A DNA stretch of 64,000 nt. It comes from Clostridium sp. Marseille-Q2269. Its GTDB lineage: Bacteria > Bacillota > Clostridia > Clostridiales > Clostridiaceae. The notes under the pieces were generated by a model. The model was not told where the DNA came from and did not search any database. It saw only the letters and a program-made list of their open reading frames with translations. The position numbers and the translations under genes are program-made. The stretch spans positions 1 to 64,000 of the forward strand of contig NZ_CALSFS010000012.1 in assembly GCF_943736985.1 (NCBI RefSeq), read 5' to 3'. Positions 37,789 through 45,363 of this stretch are shown one piece after another; position 1 is the first letter of the stretch; each line of letters begins with the position of its first letter.

Positions 37789-38460
37789 TTGTTTGAACAT
37801 AAAAAACAATTACTACATGAAGTAAAAGTTGAAAGACCCAATCCACAATATGCTGTATTAATGCAAGAACAATTAGGAGGAGGTAATGGTGAACTAAAAG
37901 CAGCAATGCAATATATTTCTCAAAGCTTTAGGATAAAAGATCCTGAGATAAAAGATCTTTTTTTAGATATTGGTGCAGAAGAATTAAGTCATATGGAAAT
38001 GGTATCCCAAACAATAAATTTATTAAATGGTCATGATGTGAATAATGAAAAAGTTATTAATGGTGAAATTCAGACACATGTACAATGTGGACTATCACCT
38101 GTTCTAATTAATTCATCTGGAGCTCCATGGACAGCAGATTATGTAACTGTTACAGGGGATTTAGTTGCTGATTTATTATCTAATATAGCATCTGAACAGA
38201 GAGCAAAAGTTGTATATGAGTATTTGTATCGTCAAATTGAAGATAAAGAAGTAAGAGCAACAATTGATTTTTTACTTAATAGAGAGGAAGCTCATAATGC
38301 TTTATTTAGAGAAGCATTAAATAAAGTTCAACATTCTGGTTCAAATAAAGATTTTGGAGTTACGGAAGATTCTAAACTCTACTTTAATTTATCTAATCCA
38401 GGACCAGAGCATGAGGTACCAAATCCCACTCCTCCTTCATTTGAAAATCCAAGAAGATAA
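37789..38460 (+). CDS. Manganese catalase family protein, CotJC-like
   Basis: 223 aa. The ferritin-like di-manganese ligands are visible: Glu in EQLGGGNGELKAAMQY, E-x-x-H in GAEELSHMEM, Glu in ASEQRAKVVYEY, and REEAH in the last helix. It is similar in length and plan to CotJC, the spore coat catalase of clostridia and bacilli, and would remove hydrogen peroxide. An in-frame ATG at 37774 overlaps GGAGG, so TTG 37789, 8 nt from it, is chosen. Flanked by terminators, it forms its own unit between CotF-like and DUF2935 genes. Confidence 0.88.
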   Translation: MFEHKKQLLHEVKVERPNPQYAVLMQEQLGGGNGELKAAMQYISQSFRIKDPEIKDLFLDIGAEELSHMEMVSQTINLLNGHDVNNEKVINGEIQTHVQCGLSPVLINSSGAPWTADYVTVTGDLVADLLSNIASEQRAKVVYEYLYRQIEDKEVRATIDFLLNREEAHNALFREALNKVQHSGSNKDFGVTEDSKLYFNLSNPGPEHEVPNPTPPSFENPRR

Positions 38461-38521
38461 TTAATATAACAATAAATAATTTTAATGTAAAAAAGTTATA
38501 GAAATATTTATTTATCCAAAT

Positions 38522-38562
38522 AAAAGGAATGAATCTTATACACTATAATATTCATTCCTTTT
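38522..38562 (+). terminator. Rho-independent terminator after the catalase gene
   Basis: AAAAGGAATGAAT pairs perfectly with ATTCATTCCTTTT around a 15-nt loop. Confidence 0.85.
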
Positions 38563-38665
38563 AGTTTATACTTAATTTTTGATATTATAATTTTATGGTA
38601 ACGTAATTTTCATTATAAACATATTATATAAAGTAGTATAAATCAATATATTTTGGAGGATAGCA

Positions 38666-39475
38666 TTGAAACTTAATAATATTAAAGAAATAACCTTATT
38701 TGAACATCATTTCTGGCTACAAATTTTAGGAGATCATTCTAGGTTTATTTTAAACTCACTTTCATCAAAAGAAGTAGAATTCATAGAAAGAGCAAACAAA
38801 TTTAAAAATTTATTCGATAACCTATTAAAAAAATCTAAACAAAAATTATCACAAGAAGAACTTATTATTTTAAATAATCATGCTTATGATGCAGCAATGA
38901 GAATTAGAGAATTTAAGTTAAGTATAATTAATAGACAGATTACTGATAAAATTATCATTTCATTACCTCCTACTTTTATAAATCATATGGTTAATGAGGT
39001 AAGTGAATATATATGCATATTAACTGAACTAATGAGAGGAAATATATATCCTGCAGGAGATATTTATCTTCATCTTTTATGGCTTCCTGATGGATCAGGT
39101 CATGCATCTAATATATCCAGTAGCCTTGATATGACAGAAAAAAAATTAATTGAAAAGAGTAAAGAATATTCTAAAGAATTTGATGAATTATACTTAAGAA
39201 CTATAGAATATAATGGTTATACAAGAATAGGTATTTGTAATTTCCCTGCACTTGATAAACTTAATAGCGATGTAGATAAATCAATGAGTTGTTTTAAAGA
39301 ATTTTTGAATGAATTAAAAAAAGGGATTATAGAAAATAAAATACTTGCAACACTTGTACCATTAGTGCCAGATCATATGTTTAGAGAAGAGTGTTATTAT
39401 TTAACTAAACTTTCAATGGTTTCAAATATAGAGAAACCTGAATGTGATCCTACAAAACCAAGGATAGAGTATTAG
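38666..39475 (+). CDS. DUF2935 domain protein
   Basis: 269 aa, two repeats of a helical ferritin-like fold typical of DUF2935. Metal-ligand-like residues are seen in LFEHHFWLQILGDHSRFI and in VPDHMFREECYYL. Such proteins are often found with spore coat genes in clostridia; the activity is unknown. TTG start 6 nt after GGAGG. Its stop codon TAG (39473-39475) uses the first base of an IS5 element inserted exactly there. Before insertion the codon would have been TAA, so the protein is unchanged. Confidence 0.85.
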   Translation: MKLNNIKEITLFEHHFWLQILGDHSRFILNSLSSKEVEFIERANKFKNLFDNLLKKSKQKLSQEELIILNNHAYDAAMRIREFKLSIINRQITDKIIISLPPTFINHMVNEVSEYICILTELMRGNIYPAGDIYLHLLWLPDGSGHASNISSSLDMTEKKLIEKSKEYSKEFDELYLRTIEYNGYTRIGICNFPALDKLNSDVDKSMSCFKEFLNELKKGIIENKILATLVPLVPDHMFREECYYLTKLSMVSNIEKPECDPTKPRIEY

Positions 39476-40352
39476 GGTGTGTCTGAAAACTAACCAGTGC
39501 AAAAGACTTAAATTTTAGCTATAATAATATAAAAAACTATGAGGTTAAAACAATGACACAAAAACGCTACGAAATATCAGATGAACAATGGAATCAAATA
39601 AAAAACTTATTTCCCGTTGCAAAGACAGGAAGACCACCCAAAGATAATAGAATTATGTTCAATGCCATACTATGGATTGCAAAAAGCGGTGCTGCATGGC
39701 GTGATTTACCTGAACGCTTTGGGTCATGGAAAACAGTATATAGTCGTTTTTGTAAGTGGCGTGATGACGGTACTTTAGTAGTAATTTTTAAAGAGCTAAC
39801 CTCAGAAGCAGATTATGAAAATTTAAGTATCGATTCAACATGCATTAAAGCCCACCAACATAGTGCAGGTGCTAAAAAGGGGCTGTAAACAACGAAACGA
39901 AACAACATATTGGATTAAGCCACGGAGGACATACGACAAAAATTCATGCAGTTGTGGATGCCCTTGGCAATCCGGTATACTTCCAATTGTCATCTGGTAA
40001 TTTACATGACAGTACACAAGCCATAGATATCCTTTCAAACATTGATATACAAAGTAGTAATATTTTAGCTGATAAAGCATATGGCACAAATGAAATTAGA
40101 GAATATATAACGTCACAGGGAGCCTCATATACTATTCCACCAAAATCTAATTCAAAGAATCCTTGGCCTTGTGATTGGTGGATATATAAGGAGGGTCATC
40201 TAGTTGAATGCTTTTTTAATAAAGTGAAGCATTTTAGAAGAATTGCTACTAGATATGATAAGCTTTCTTATTCTTTTCTTGCATTTGTTTATATTTCTGC
40301 CATTTTTGTTTTATCTAAATAAGCTCTTGATATATTGTTTTCAGACACGCCC
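39475..40352 (+). mobile_element. IS5-family insertion sequence (IS427-like), 878 bp
   Basis: Terminal inverted repeats are GGGTGTGTCTGAAAAC on the left and, in reverse complement, GGGCGTGTCTGAAAAC on the right (15 of 16 identical). The element is flanked by TA on both sides (39473-39474 and 40353-40354), consistent with a 2-bp target duplication. One frameshifted transposase gene fills it. It appears complete and recent. Confidence 0.85.
39553..40322 (+). CDS. IS5-family transposase (orfA/orfB joined by -1 frameshift)
   Basis: OrfA (39553-39888) carries the DUF4096-type N-terminus: YEISDEQWNQIKNLFP, GAAWRDLPERFGSW, and the first Asp in LSIDSTCIKAHQ. At AAAAAGG (39874-39880) a -1 slip enters orfB, which continues KGAVNNETKQHIGLS and then HAVVDALGNPVYF, LADKAYGTNEIREY (second Asp), and the Glu of HLVECFFNKVKHFRRIATRYDK, ending at 40322. 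This slip is the usual expression mode of the IS427 group, so the gene is probably functional. Confidence 0.85.
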
Positions 40353-40374
40353 TAATAAACATATCTAAAGTATA

Positions 40375-40514
40375 TTCAATTTAAAAAAAATATTTATCCA
40401 AATATTAAAAAAGGAATATTACTATTTTAAAAGAATATTAGATATAACGGTTTCTCAAGAATGACCTCTCAAAGAAAAAAGAGCTATACTTTATCAAAGG
40501 GAGGTCTTTTAATG
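40375..40514 (-). other. Partial cassette: conserved upstream element and hairpin beside the IS5
   Basis: On the minus strand a GACCTCCC/GAGAGGTC hairpin (40466-40514) is followed by TTATATCTAATATTCT and ATATTCCTTTT. These two blocks stand upstream of the -10 boxes in the intact cassettes. A -10-like TATACT follows, then the IS5 right end. It looks like a cassette interrupted by the IS, or one whose transcript now enters it. The stretch 40515-40811 has another copy of the upstream element (plus-strand AAGAAGGAGTATTAGAATATTA at about 40750-40771) and otherwise nothing I can name. Confidence 0.35.
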
Positions 40515-40811
40515 TTAAAAAATATAAGTATATACTTATATTTCAAAGGAGTATATTTCAAGTGTAGCAAAATCTATAAATTATCTATTTAAATACTTAG
40601 AAAATATTTTAACATTATAGGATATTAAAAGAATAAATATTTTATTATGAACACTTGATTTCGATTTTAAAATTTGCAAATGATTTATAATCATTTTTAG
40701 ATGTAAATTATATAGTACATTGGTAATTATGTTTATTTGTTTAGTATTTAAGAAGGAGTATTAGAATATTACACATAAGGAACATCTATATTTAGGCATA
40801 AATTTCATCAT

Positions 40812-41068
40812 AAAAAATAGTTCTATTTATTTAAAATAGAACTATTTTTTATGAAAGCGTGTAGGTATCGAGTTGTAGTACTAATATTAGTTATTAAATA
40901 TTTAAAAAAATATTATAAATTTTATAGAAGGCCAACAGCATAAATATCATCACAATAATCTTATCTTTTAATAAGGGAAGGGGCTGGAGATAAATAAGCT
41001 CCATTTAAATGAAATTTTCTATGCATTATACATATCACAATGTACTAATTAAATCTAATACTAGTATA
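40812..41068 (-). ncRNA. Candidate non-coding cassette, long type, copy 3
   Basis: The minus strand has a -10-like TATACT (plus 41063-41068) in GGATATACTAG. It then reads AGAAAATTTCATTTAAA, a GGAGCT-(11 nt)-AGCCCC hairpin, CTTCCCTTATT and GATGATATTTATGCTGTTGG. It ends in a perfect stem AAAAAATAGTTCTATTT/AAATAGAACTATTTTTT (40812-40850). The order of blocks is the same as in copies 1 and 2, with compensating changes in the hairpin. Confidence 0.5.
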
Positions 41069-41180
41069 TCCGAATATAATAATTTTAATCATAAAAAATT
41101 AAAAATTTTAAAAGGATTTTTTGTATTTAAAGAATATTAAATATAATGTTCTTTAATAGTTTTTCACTTTTTTTAAAACA

Positions 41181-41268
41181 TAAAAAAGAGTCTACATTTA
41201 TTTTTATGGGCTCTTTTGGTACTGTATCTATAATTATCTTATTAGGTGTCTGAGTCTATTTCATTATA
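41181..41268 (-). ncRNA. Candidate non-coding cassette, short type, copy B
   Basis: The minus strand has GGGTATAATG (-10 box at plus 41263-41268), then AAATAGACTCAGACACC and about 75 nt to the hairpin at 41183-41217 with a T-run. TTAAAATTATTTTATTT lies upstream of the -10 box, as in the other copies. Confidence 0.45.
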
Positions 41269-41368
41269 CCCAAATAAAATAATTTTAAATATGAAAAGGA
41301 ATATAGTTACAAATATAGAATATTAGACATAAGACTTTCTAGAGTATAATTATAGGCCACTTTACACC

Positions 41369-41452
41369 AAAAGAGTTCTATTATTAATAGGGCTCTTTTA
41401 TTGTATGTGTATATTTATTTTGTTTGGGTGTCTGAATCTATTTTTTAGTATA
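41369..41452 (-). ncRNA. Candidate non-coding cassette, short type, copy C
   Basis: The minus strand has TATACT (plus 41447-41452), then AAAAAATAGATTCAGACACC and a stem AAAAGAGCCCTATTA/TAATAGAACTCTTTT (41369-41399). The leader is nearly identical to copies A and B. Its stem has G-U pairs on the plus strand, the reverse of most copies. Confidence 0.45.
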
Positions 41453-41520
41453 TACAAATAAAATAAATTTCAAATATAGAATACTATTATATACTTCCTA
41501 TAGTTGTTTATTCTTGTAAA

Positions 41521-41602
41521 TAAAAAGAGCCTAAGATATAAATCCTAGACTCTTTTTATATTATATTTACTGAGTGGGGGTTCCAAATCTATATTTATTA
41601 TA
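41521..41602 (-). ncRNA. Candidate non-coding cassette, short type, copy D
   Basis: The minus strand has TATAAT (plus 41597-41602), then AAATATAGATTTGGAACCCCC and a stem AAAAAGAGTCTAGGA/TCTTAGGCTCTTTTT (41522-41557). The two non-Watson-Crick positions are G-U only on the minus strand. Confidence 0.45.
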
Positions 41603-41702
41603 TACATAATAAGTAATTTTATACATAAGCAAAGAAATATATTTCCATTTATAGAATGTTAATATTAGGAAATGGTTTTTTATAAATTAACTATGATTAA
41701 TT

Positions 41703-41846
41703 ATGAACGAAGTAAATTTAATTTTATCGAAAGATATAAGTAATTTAGAAGAGAAGTGCTCAGAAGTATTAGCTGATATAGTTGCAGAAATGTTAACAAC
41801 TGAAGAGCTTGAGTATTTAATATCGCAACTTGAAAATAAAAAATAA
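41703..41846 (+). CDS. Very small hypothetical protein (47 aa)
   Basis: Begins MNEVNLILSKDISNLEEK and ends YLISQLENKK. It is acidic, helical and Glu/Leu-rich, with a single Cys19. No family is recognised and no strong ribosome-binding site is seen. It is followed 24 nt later by another small frame, so the two could form a pair. The frame is short, so chance is possible. Confidence 0.4.
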   Translation: MNEVNLILSKDISNLEEKCSEVLADIVAEMLTTEELEYLISQLENKK

Positions 41847-41869
41847 TAAATTTTATTAGGGGTTATATT

Positions 41870-42001
41870 ATGAATATAAAAAACATAAAACTAAAGCTAA
41901 TAAAGGGAAAGAACACTGCAGCAATAGTAACAGAAGCACTTTTAAAATTATATGAAAATAATGCTGAAAAAGTATTAAATCTAAATGAAGATAAAAAGTA
42001 G
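41870..42001 (+). CDS. Very small hypothetical protein (43 aa)
   Basis: Begins MNIKNIKLKLIKGKNTAAI and ends VLNLNEDKK. It has a basic N-terminal half and a helical C-terminal half. AGGGG lies 7-8 nt before the ATG and a terminator follows 14 nt after the stop, which supports real expression. No family recognised. Small acidic/basic partners next to each other can be toxin-antitoxin pairs, but nothing specific supports that here. Confidence 0.45.
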   Translation: MNIKNIKLKLIKGKNTAAIVTEALLKLYENNAEKVLNLNEDKK

Positions 42002-42014
42002 TTTTTAAAATATA

Positions 42015-42047
42015 AAAACTCTAGAGGGTTAACCTTTAGAGTTTTTT
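42015..42047 (+). terminator. Terminator after the two mini-genes
   Basis: AAAACTCTAGAGG pairs with CCTTTAGAGTTTT with one mismatch, followed by TTT. Confidence 0.8.
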
Positions 42048-42240
42048 ATTTATAAAGTTATCAACAATGTGAATAATAAAAGGGTGGTAAAGCTGAGATT
42101 ATCATACATATTTTTTTTCACACTTTTCCCAAACTAGTTTCAAATTAAGCTAATTTGGTGAAAAAAGGTATATGCATTAAACCAAGTAATATCAATGGTT
42201 ATGAGGATTGATGAATTTTATTAAATTTTATAAATACAAA

Positions 42241-42272
42241 GGGTGGGTTCGATTCCCACATATTCCTGCCAA
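42241..42272 (+). repeat. Right attachment repeat (attR)
   Basis: A 32-nt copy of the tRNA-Sec 3' end including TTCGATTCCCACATATTCC and GCCAA, with one change from the copy at 33587. The rest of the tRNA is absent, so this is not a gene. The sequence from 42048 to 42240 on the island side shows nothing else. Confidence 0.85.
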
Positions 42273-42280
42273 GCTGAATT

Positions 42281-42329
42281 AAAAGTCTATAAGCCATAGT
42301 ACCAAAAGGTACTATGCTTATAGACTTTT
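42281..42329 (+). terminator. Displaced original terminator of selC
   Basis: AAAAGTCTATAAG-CATAGTACC pairs with GGTACTATG-CTTATAGACTTTT, a 22-bp stem with one bulge, 8 nt after attR. Its distance from the tRNA end copy suggests it was the selC terminator before insertion. The remaining 42330-42664 is AT-rich with no gene seen and probably holds the next promoter. Confidence 0.75.
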
Positions 42330-42664
42330 ATGTTTTTGATAATTTGTTAAAAAGTTGTTGGATTAAACATTAAAAATTAAAATTATATAAAATGTATTAG
42401 TAATTTCGTTAATTTTAATATAATATAAAAAGTATAAATAAATTAATATTATTGTCAGTTAATTTAGAGTCGATTTAATGTGTAAAATATGATTCTGTAA
42501 ACTGAATTTAACTAGCACAAGAGTTAAGTCAAATAATAGTTATTTATACTTTTTAAATAAGTTACTTAAACAGGCATATGATTAAAGCATATAAAGAGTT
42601 AAGTAATATATACGACAATAGAATTAGCAAAATTATGTAGTTTAAAACTTGGAGGTAGAGGACC

Positions 42665-45259
42665 TTGACTAATTTTTATAATCATACCTGGGTAGATGTA
42701 GTAAAATATTTAAATAGTGATTCTTATTCAGGACTTTTAGATAGTCAAATAGATTTACATAGAAAGAGATACGGTGCTAATGAATTTAATTTAGGTAAAA
42801 AGAAAAATGTATTTTATTTTATATTAAATGAAATAGCCCAACTATGGTTTTTTAATATAATCTTATGTTCAGTTTTACTTTTCATATCTAAAGAATTCAT
42901 TTGTTTTTCTATATTAATTTTCATAGCTCTAGTAAATATAATTTCTATAGTTCATGTAGAATCAAAAGAAATTAAAAACGTAAAAACTTTAGAAAAATTA
43001 AGTATAACTGGTGCAAGAGTATTAAGAAGTAGCTTAACAAAGAATATAAGTTCTACGGAATTGGTAGTAGGAGATATAGTTACATTAAAACCAGGAGATA
43101 CAGTGCCTGCTGATATAAGAGTTATAGAGACAGAAAGATTAAGAGTGAACGAGGCTGTAATTACTGGAGAAAACTATGTGGTAGAAAAGTACTCCACTAA
43201 AATAGAAGATGAAGAAATAAGAACATCAGAAATGAAGAATATATTGTTTAAATCTTCAACAATAGTTTCTGGTGAGGCAGTAGGAATAGTAATAGCTGTA
43301 GGAGAAAATACAGAAGCATTTAATATAATAAGTAAATCTTCAGAAAAAGAGGAAGAAAAATTTTCTTTGAAAAATAGAATGAGAAAAATAGCAAATCAAA
43401 TAGGATTAATATTTTTAATATTAGCTATTTTAGCATCTTTTATGAATTATATAATGGGTAATGATATACGAAACATAATAAGTAATAGTTCTATATTAGT
43501 ATTTTCATATATACCAATTACGCTTATATTAATTGTTATATTTAGTTCCTTAATAATAATTAAAAAAATGAAAAAAGAAGGTATACTTTTAAAAAATATA
43601 TCCATAATAGAGAAATTTGCAAAGGCGTCTATAATTTTTATAAACAAAACTGGAGCATTATCTGAAAAAACAATGTATGTTAAAAAAATGTATACCAATG
43701 GTAAATCCATTCCTTTAAATGAAGAAACTATAAAAATAGATAGAGAATTTAAGGATGATCTAAATGTAACTAGGCTTTTACAAATAGGTATTTTATGTAA
43801 TGATACAGATTTTAAGATAGGAGAAATAAGAAATTTTAAGAATGATTATGCAGAAATAGCTTTAACAGAACTTGCTATTAGAAATGGCATAAATAAAAAT
43901 TCTTTAGAAGAAGAAAACAATAGAGTATTTCAAATACCATATGATACAGATAAAATGATAATGACTACTATTAATAAAGTTGATGGAAATTATAGAGCAA
44001 ATATAAAAGGTTCATTAGAGAGTATATTAGGTAAGTGTACTCATATAATGAAAAATGGTATAGAAGTAGAAATAAGTGAAGAAGATATAAATAATATAAA
44101 AATGGCAGATATGGAGATGTCTAAAAACAGTTTATCTGTTATGGGATTTGCATATAGAAGCTTTAATTATGAGCCAAGCTCAAAGGGAAATATAGAAAGT
44201 AATTTAGTCTTTGTAGGTATTATAGGTTTTAATAATCCTTTAAAAGATAATTATGAGGAAGCTATAAATTTATCAAGATATCTTTGTGTTTATCCCATAA
44301 TAATTACAGAGGATAACAAGCTGGCTGCTTATTATACTGGAATGAAATTAGGAATACTAAGAAAAGTAAATCAGGTTATATCTGGAGTAGAGTTAGATAA
44401 TATGAAGGAAGAGGAAATCAAGGATAATATAGACAAAATAAAAATTTTTTCTAGAATTAATTATAAGCATAAAATAAAAATAGTTAATAATTATAAGGGA
44501 AAAGGATATGTAACTGTTATGGAAGGAACTAAGTCAAATGATTTATCCTCATTAAAATTGGCAGATGTAGGTATAACAGATTCTAGTAGCAGTTTACTTG
44601 AAAAATTTTCAGATATAGTATTAAAAGATTGGAACTTAAAAAATTTACTTATGAGTATAGTAGATTGTAGAAAAATTTTACAAGCATCTAAAAATGTTAG
44701 TGTATACATAATAACAGCACTATTGTCTACATTTTTGTTCTCTACATTAATTAATAGTTTTTATTCTATTTCAGATTTTAAATTTTATATACTTTGGATT
44801 AATTCTGTAACTATACTAATATCATCTTTAGCTATTATAATGCAATATAAAGAAGAAGATTACTCCATAAATAATTTAAAAGAAGATCACTATATAATTA
44901 ATAAAAATAGATGGTTTATAATTTCTACGTCATTAATAATAGCAGCTATTTCATTTTTAAATTATAAGTTTTCTTATTCCTATTCCAAGGAGACTGCTGT
45001 AATAAGTTCGTTTTTTATATTAAATTTATTATTAAGTACTTCTATTTGTATATTAAGTAAAACAATTATATTTAAAAATAAATTATCTAACATTTTTGTA
45101 GCTGTGAATGCATTATTGCCTATAGTTATAACTGCTATATTAGATTATAGTATTCTATTTAAAATTTTTAACCTTCAATATTTAAAAATATTTATAGGTA
45201 TAATAGTTTTATGGTTTATTGGAATAGTATTCAATAGTTCAAGAAAAAAACTCTCATAA
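42665..45259 (+). CDS. P-type ATPase homologue lacking catalytic residues
   Basis: 864 aa with the plan of a type II cation ATPase: an N-terminal cation-ATPase domain (YSGLLDSQIDLHRKRYGANEFN region), actuator domain with VITGEN, and about ten membrane segments. The phosphorylation motif DKTGT is replaced by NKTGA, with Asn327 at the essential Asp. The hinge motif GDGxND reads GTKSND, losing its first Asp. The DPP-type motif reads NNPLKD. Such a protein should not form the phospho-intermediate and may be a regulator or relic. The frame is fully open with normal codon use. TTG start 9 nt after GGAGG. Confidence 0.85.
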   Translation: MTNFYNHTWVDVVKYLNSDSYSGLLDSQIDLHRKRYGANEFNLGKKKNVFYFILNEIAQLWFFNIILCSVLLFISKEFICFSILIFIALVNIISIVHVESKEIKNVKTLEKLSITGARVLRSSLTKNISSTELVVGDIVTLKPGDTVPADIRVIETERLRVNEAVITGENYVVEKYSTKIEDEEIRTSEMKNILFKSSTIVSGEAVGIVIAVGENTEAFNIISKSSEKEEEKFSLKNRMRKIANQIGLIFLILAILASFMNYIMGNDIRNIISNSSILVFSYIPITLILIVIFSSLIIIKKMKKEGILLKNISIIEKFAKASIIFINKTGALSEKTMYVKKMYTNGKSIPLNEETIKIDREFKDDLNVTRLLQIGILCNDTDFKIGEIRNFKNDYAEIALTELAIRNGINKNSLEEENNRVFQIPYDTDKMIMTTINKVDGNYRANIKGSLESILGKCTHIMKNGIEVEISEEDINNIKMADMEMSKNSLSVMGFAYRSFNYEPSSKGNIESNLVFVGIIGFNNPLKDNYEEAINLSRYLCVYPIIITEDNKLAAYYTGMKLGILRKVNQVISGVELDNMKEEEIKDNIDKIKIFSRINYKHKIKIVNNYKGKGYVTVMEGTKSNDLSSLKLADVGITDSSSSLLEKFSDIVLKDWNLKNLLMSIVDCRKILQASKNVSVYIITALLSTFLFSTLINSFYSISDFKFYILWINSVTILISSLAIIMQYKEEDYSINNLKEDHYIINKNRWFIISTSLIIAAISFLNYKFSYSYSKETAVISSFFILNLLLSTSICILSKTIIFKNKLSNIFVAVNALLPIVITAILDYSILFKIFNLQYLKIFIGIIVLWFIGIVFNSSRKKLS

Positions 45260-45363
45260 CATGTTAATAACATTAATAGAATTTAAATATAGCTTAACCA
45301 CTAATATCAATGATTAAAGAATTTTAGGATGGTTAAAATAATAATATGGAGGTGGAGTGTTTC

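Larger units (their letters stand above)
33619..42272. mobile_element. Integrated genomic island at selC (~8.65 kb)
   Basis: It is bounded by the 32-bp direct repeat of the tRNA-Sec end. Immediately inside the left end lies the C-terminal part of a tyrosine integrase, pointing the usual way. Contents are IS3 debris, an array of repeated non-coding cassettes, an IS701/IS4-like element with a nonsense mutation, four spore-coat-type genes, an IS5 element, more cassettes and two tiny reading frames. The broken integrase suggests it can no longer excise by itself. selC is a known insertion hotspot in other bacteria (for example the LEE of enteropathogenic E. coli). Confidence 0.82.

Noticed and set aside
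40860-41640. CRISPR-like array
   Set aside because: Units are imperfect, of unequal length (75-250 nt), have promoter and terminator features, and there are no constant 25-40 nt repeats with unique spacers or cas genes.
42241-42272. Second tRNA gene
   Set aside because: Only the 3' third of tRNA-Sec is present, with no anticodon arm. It is an attachment-site duplicate.
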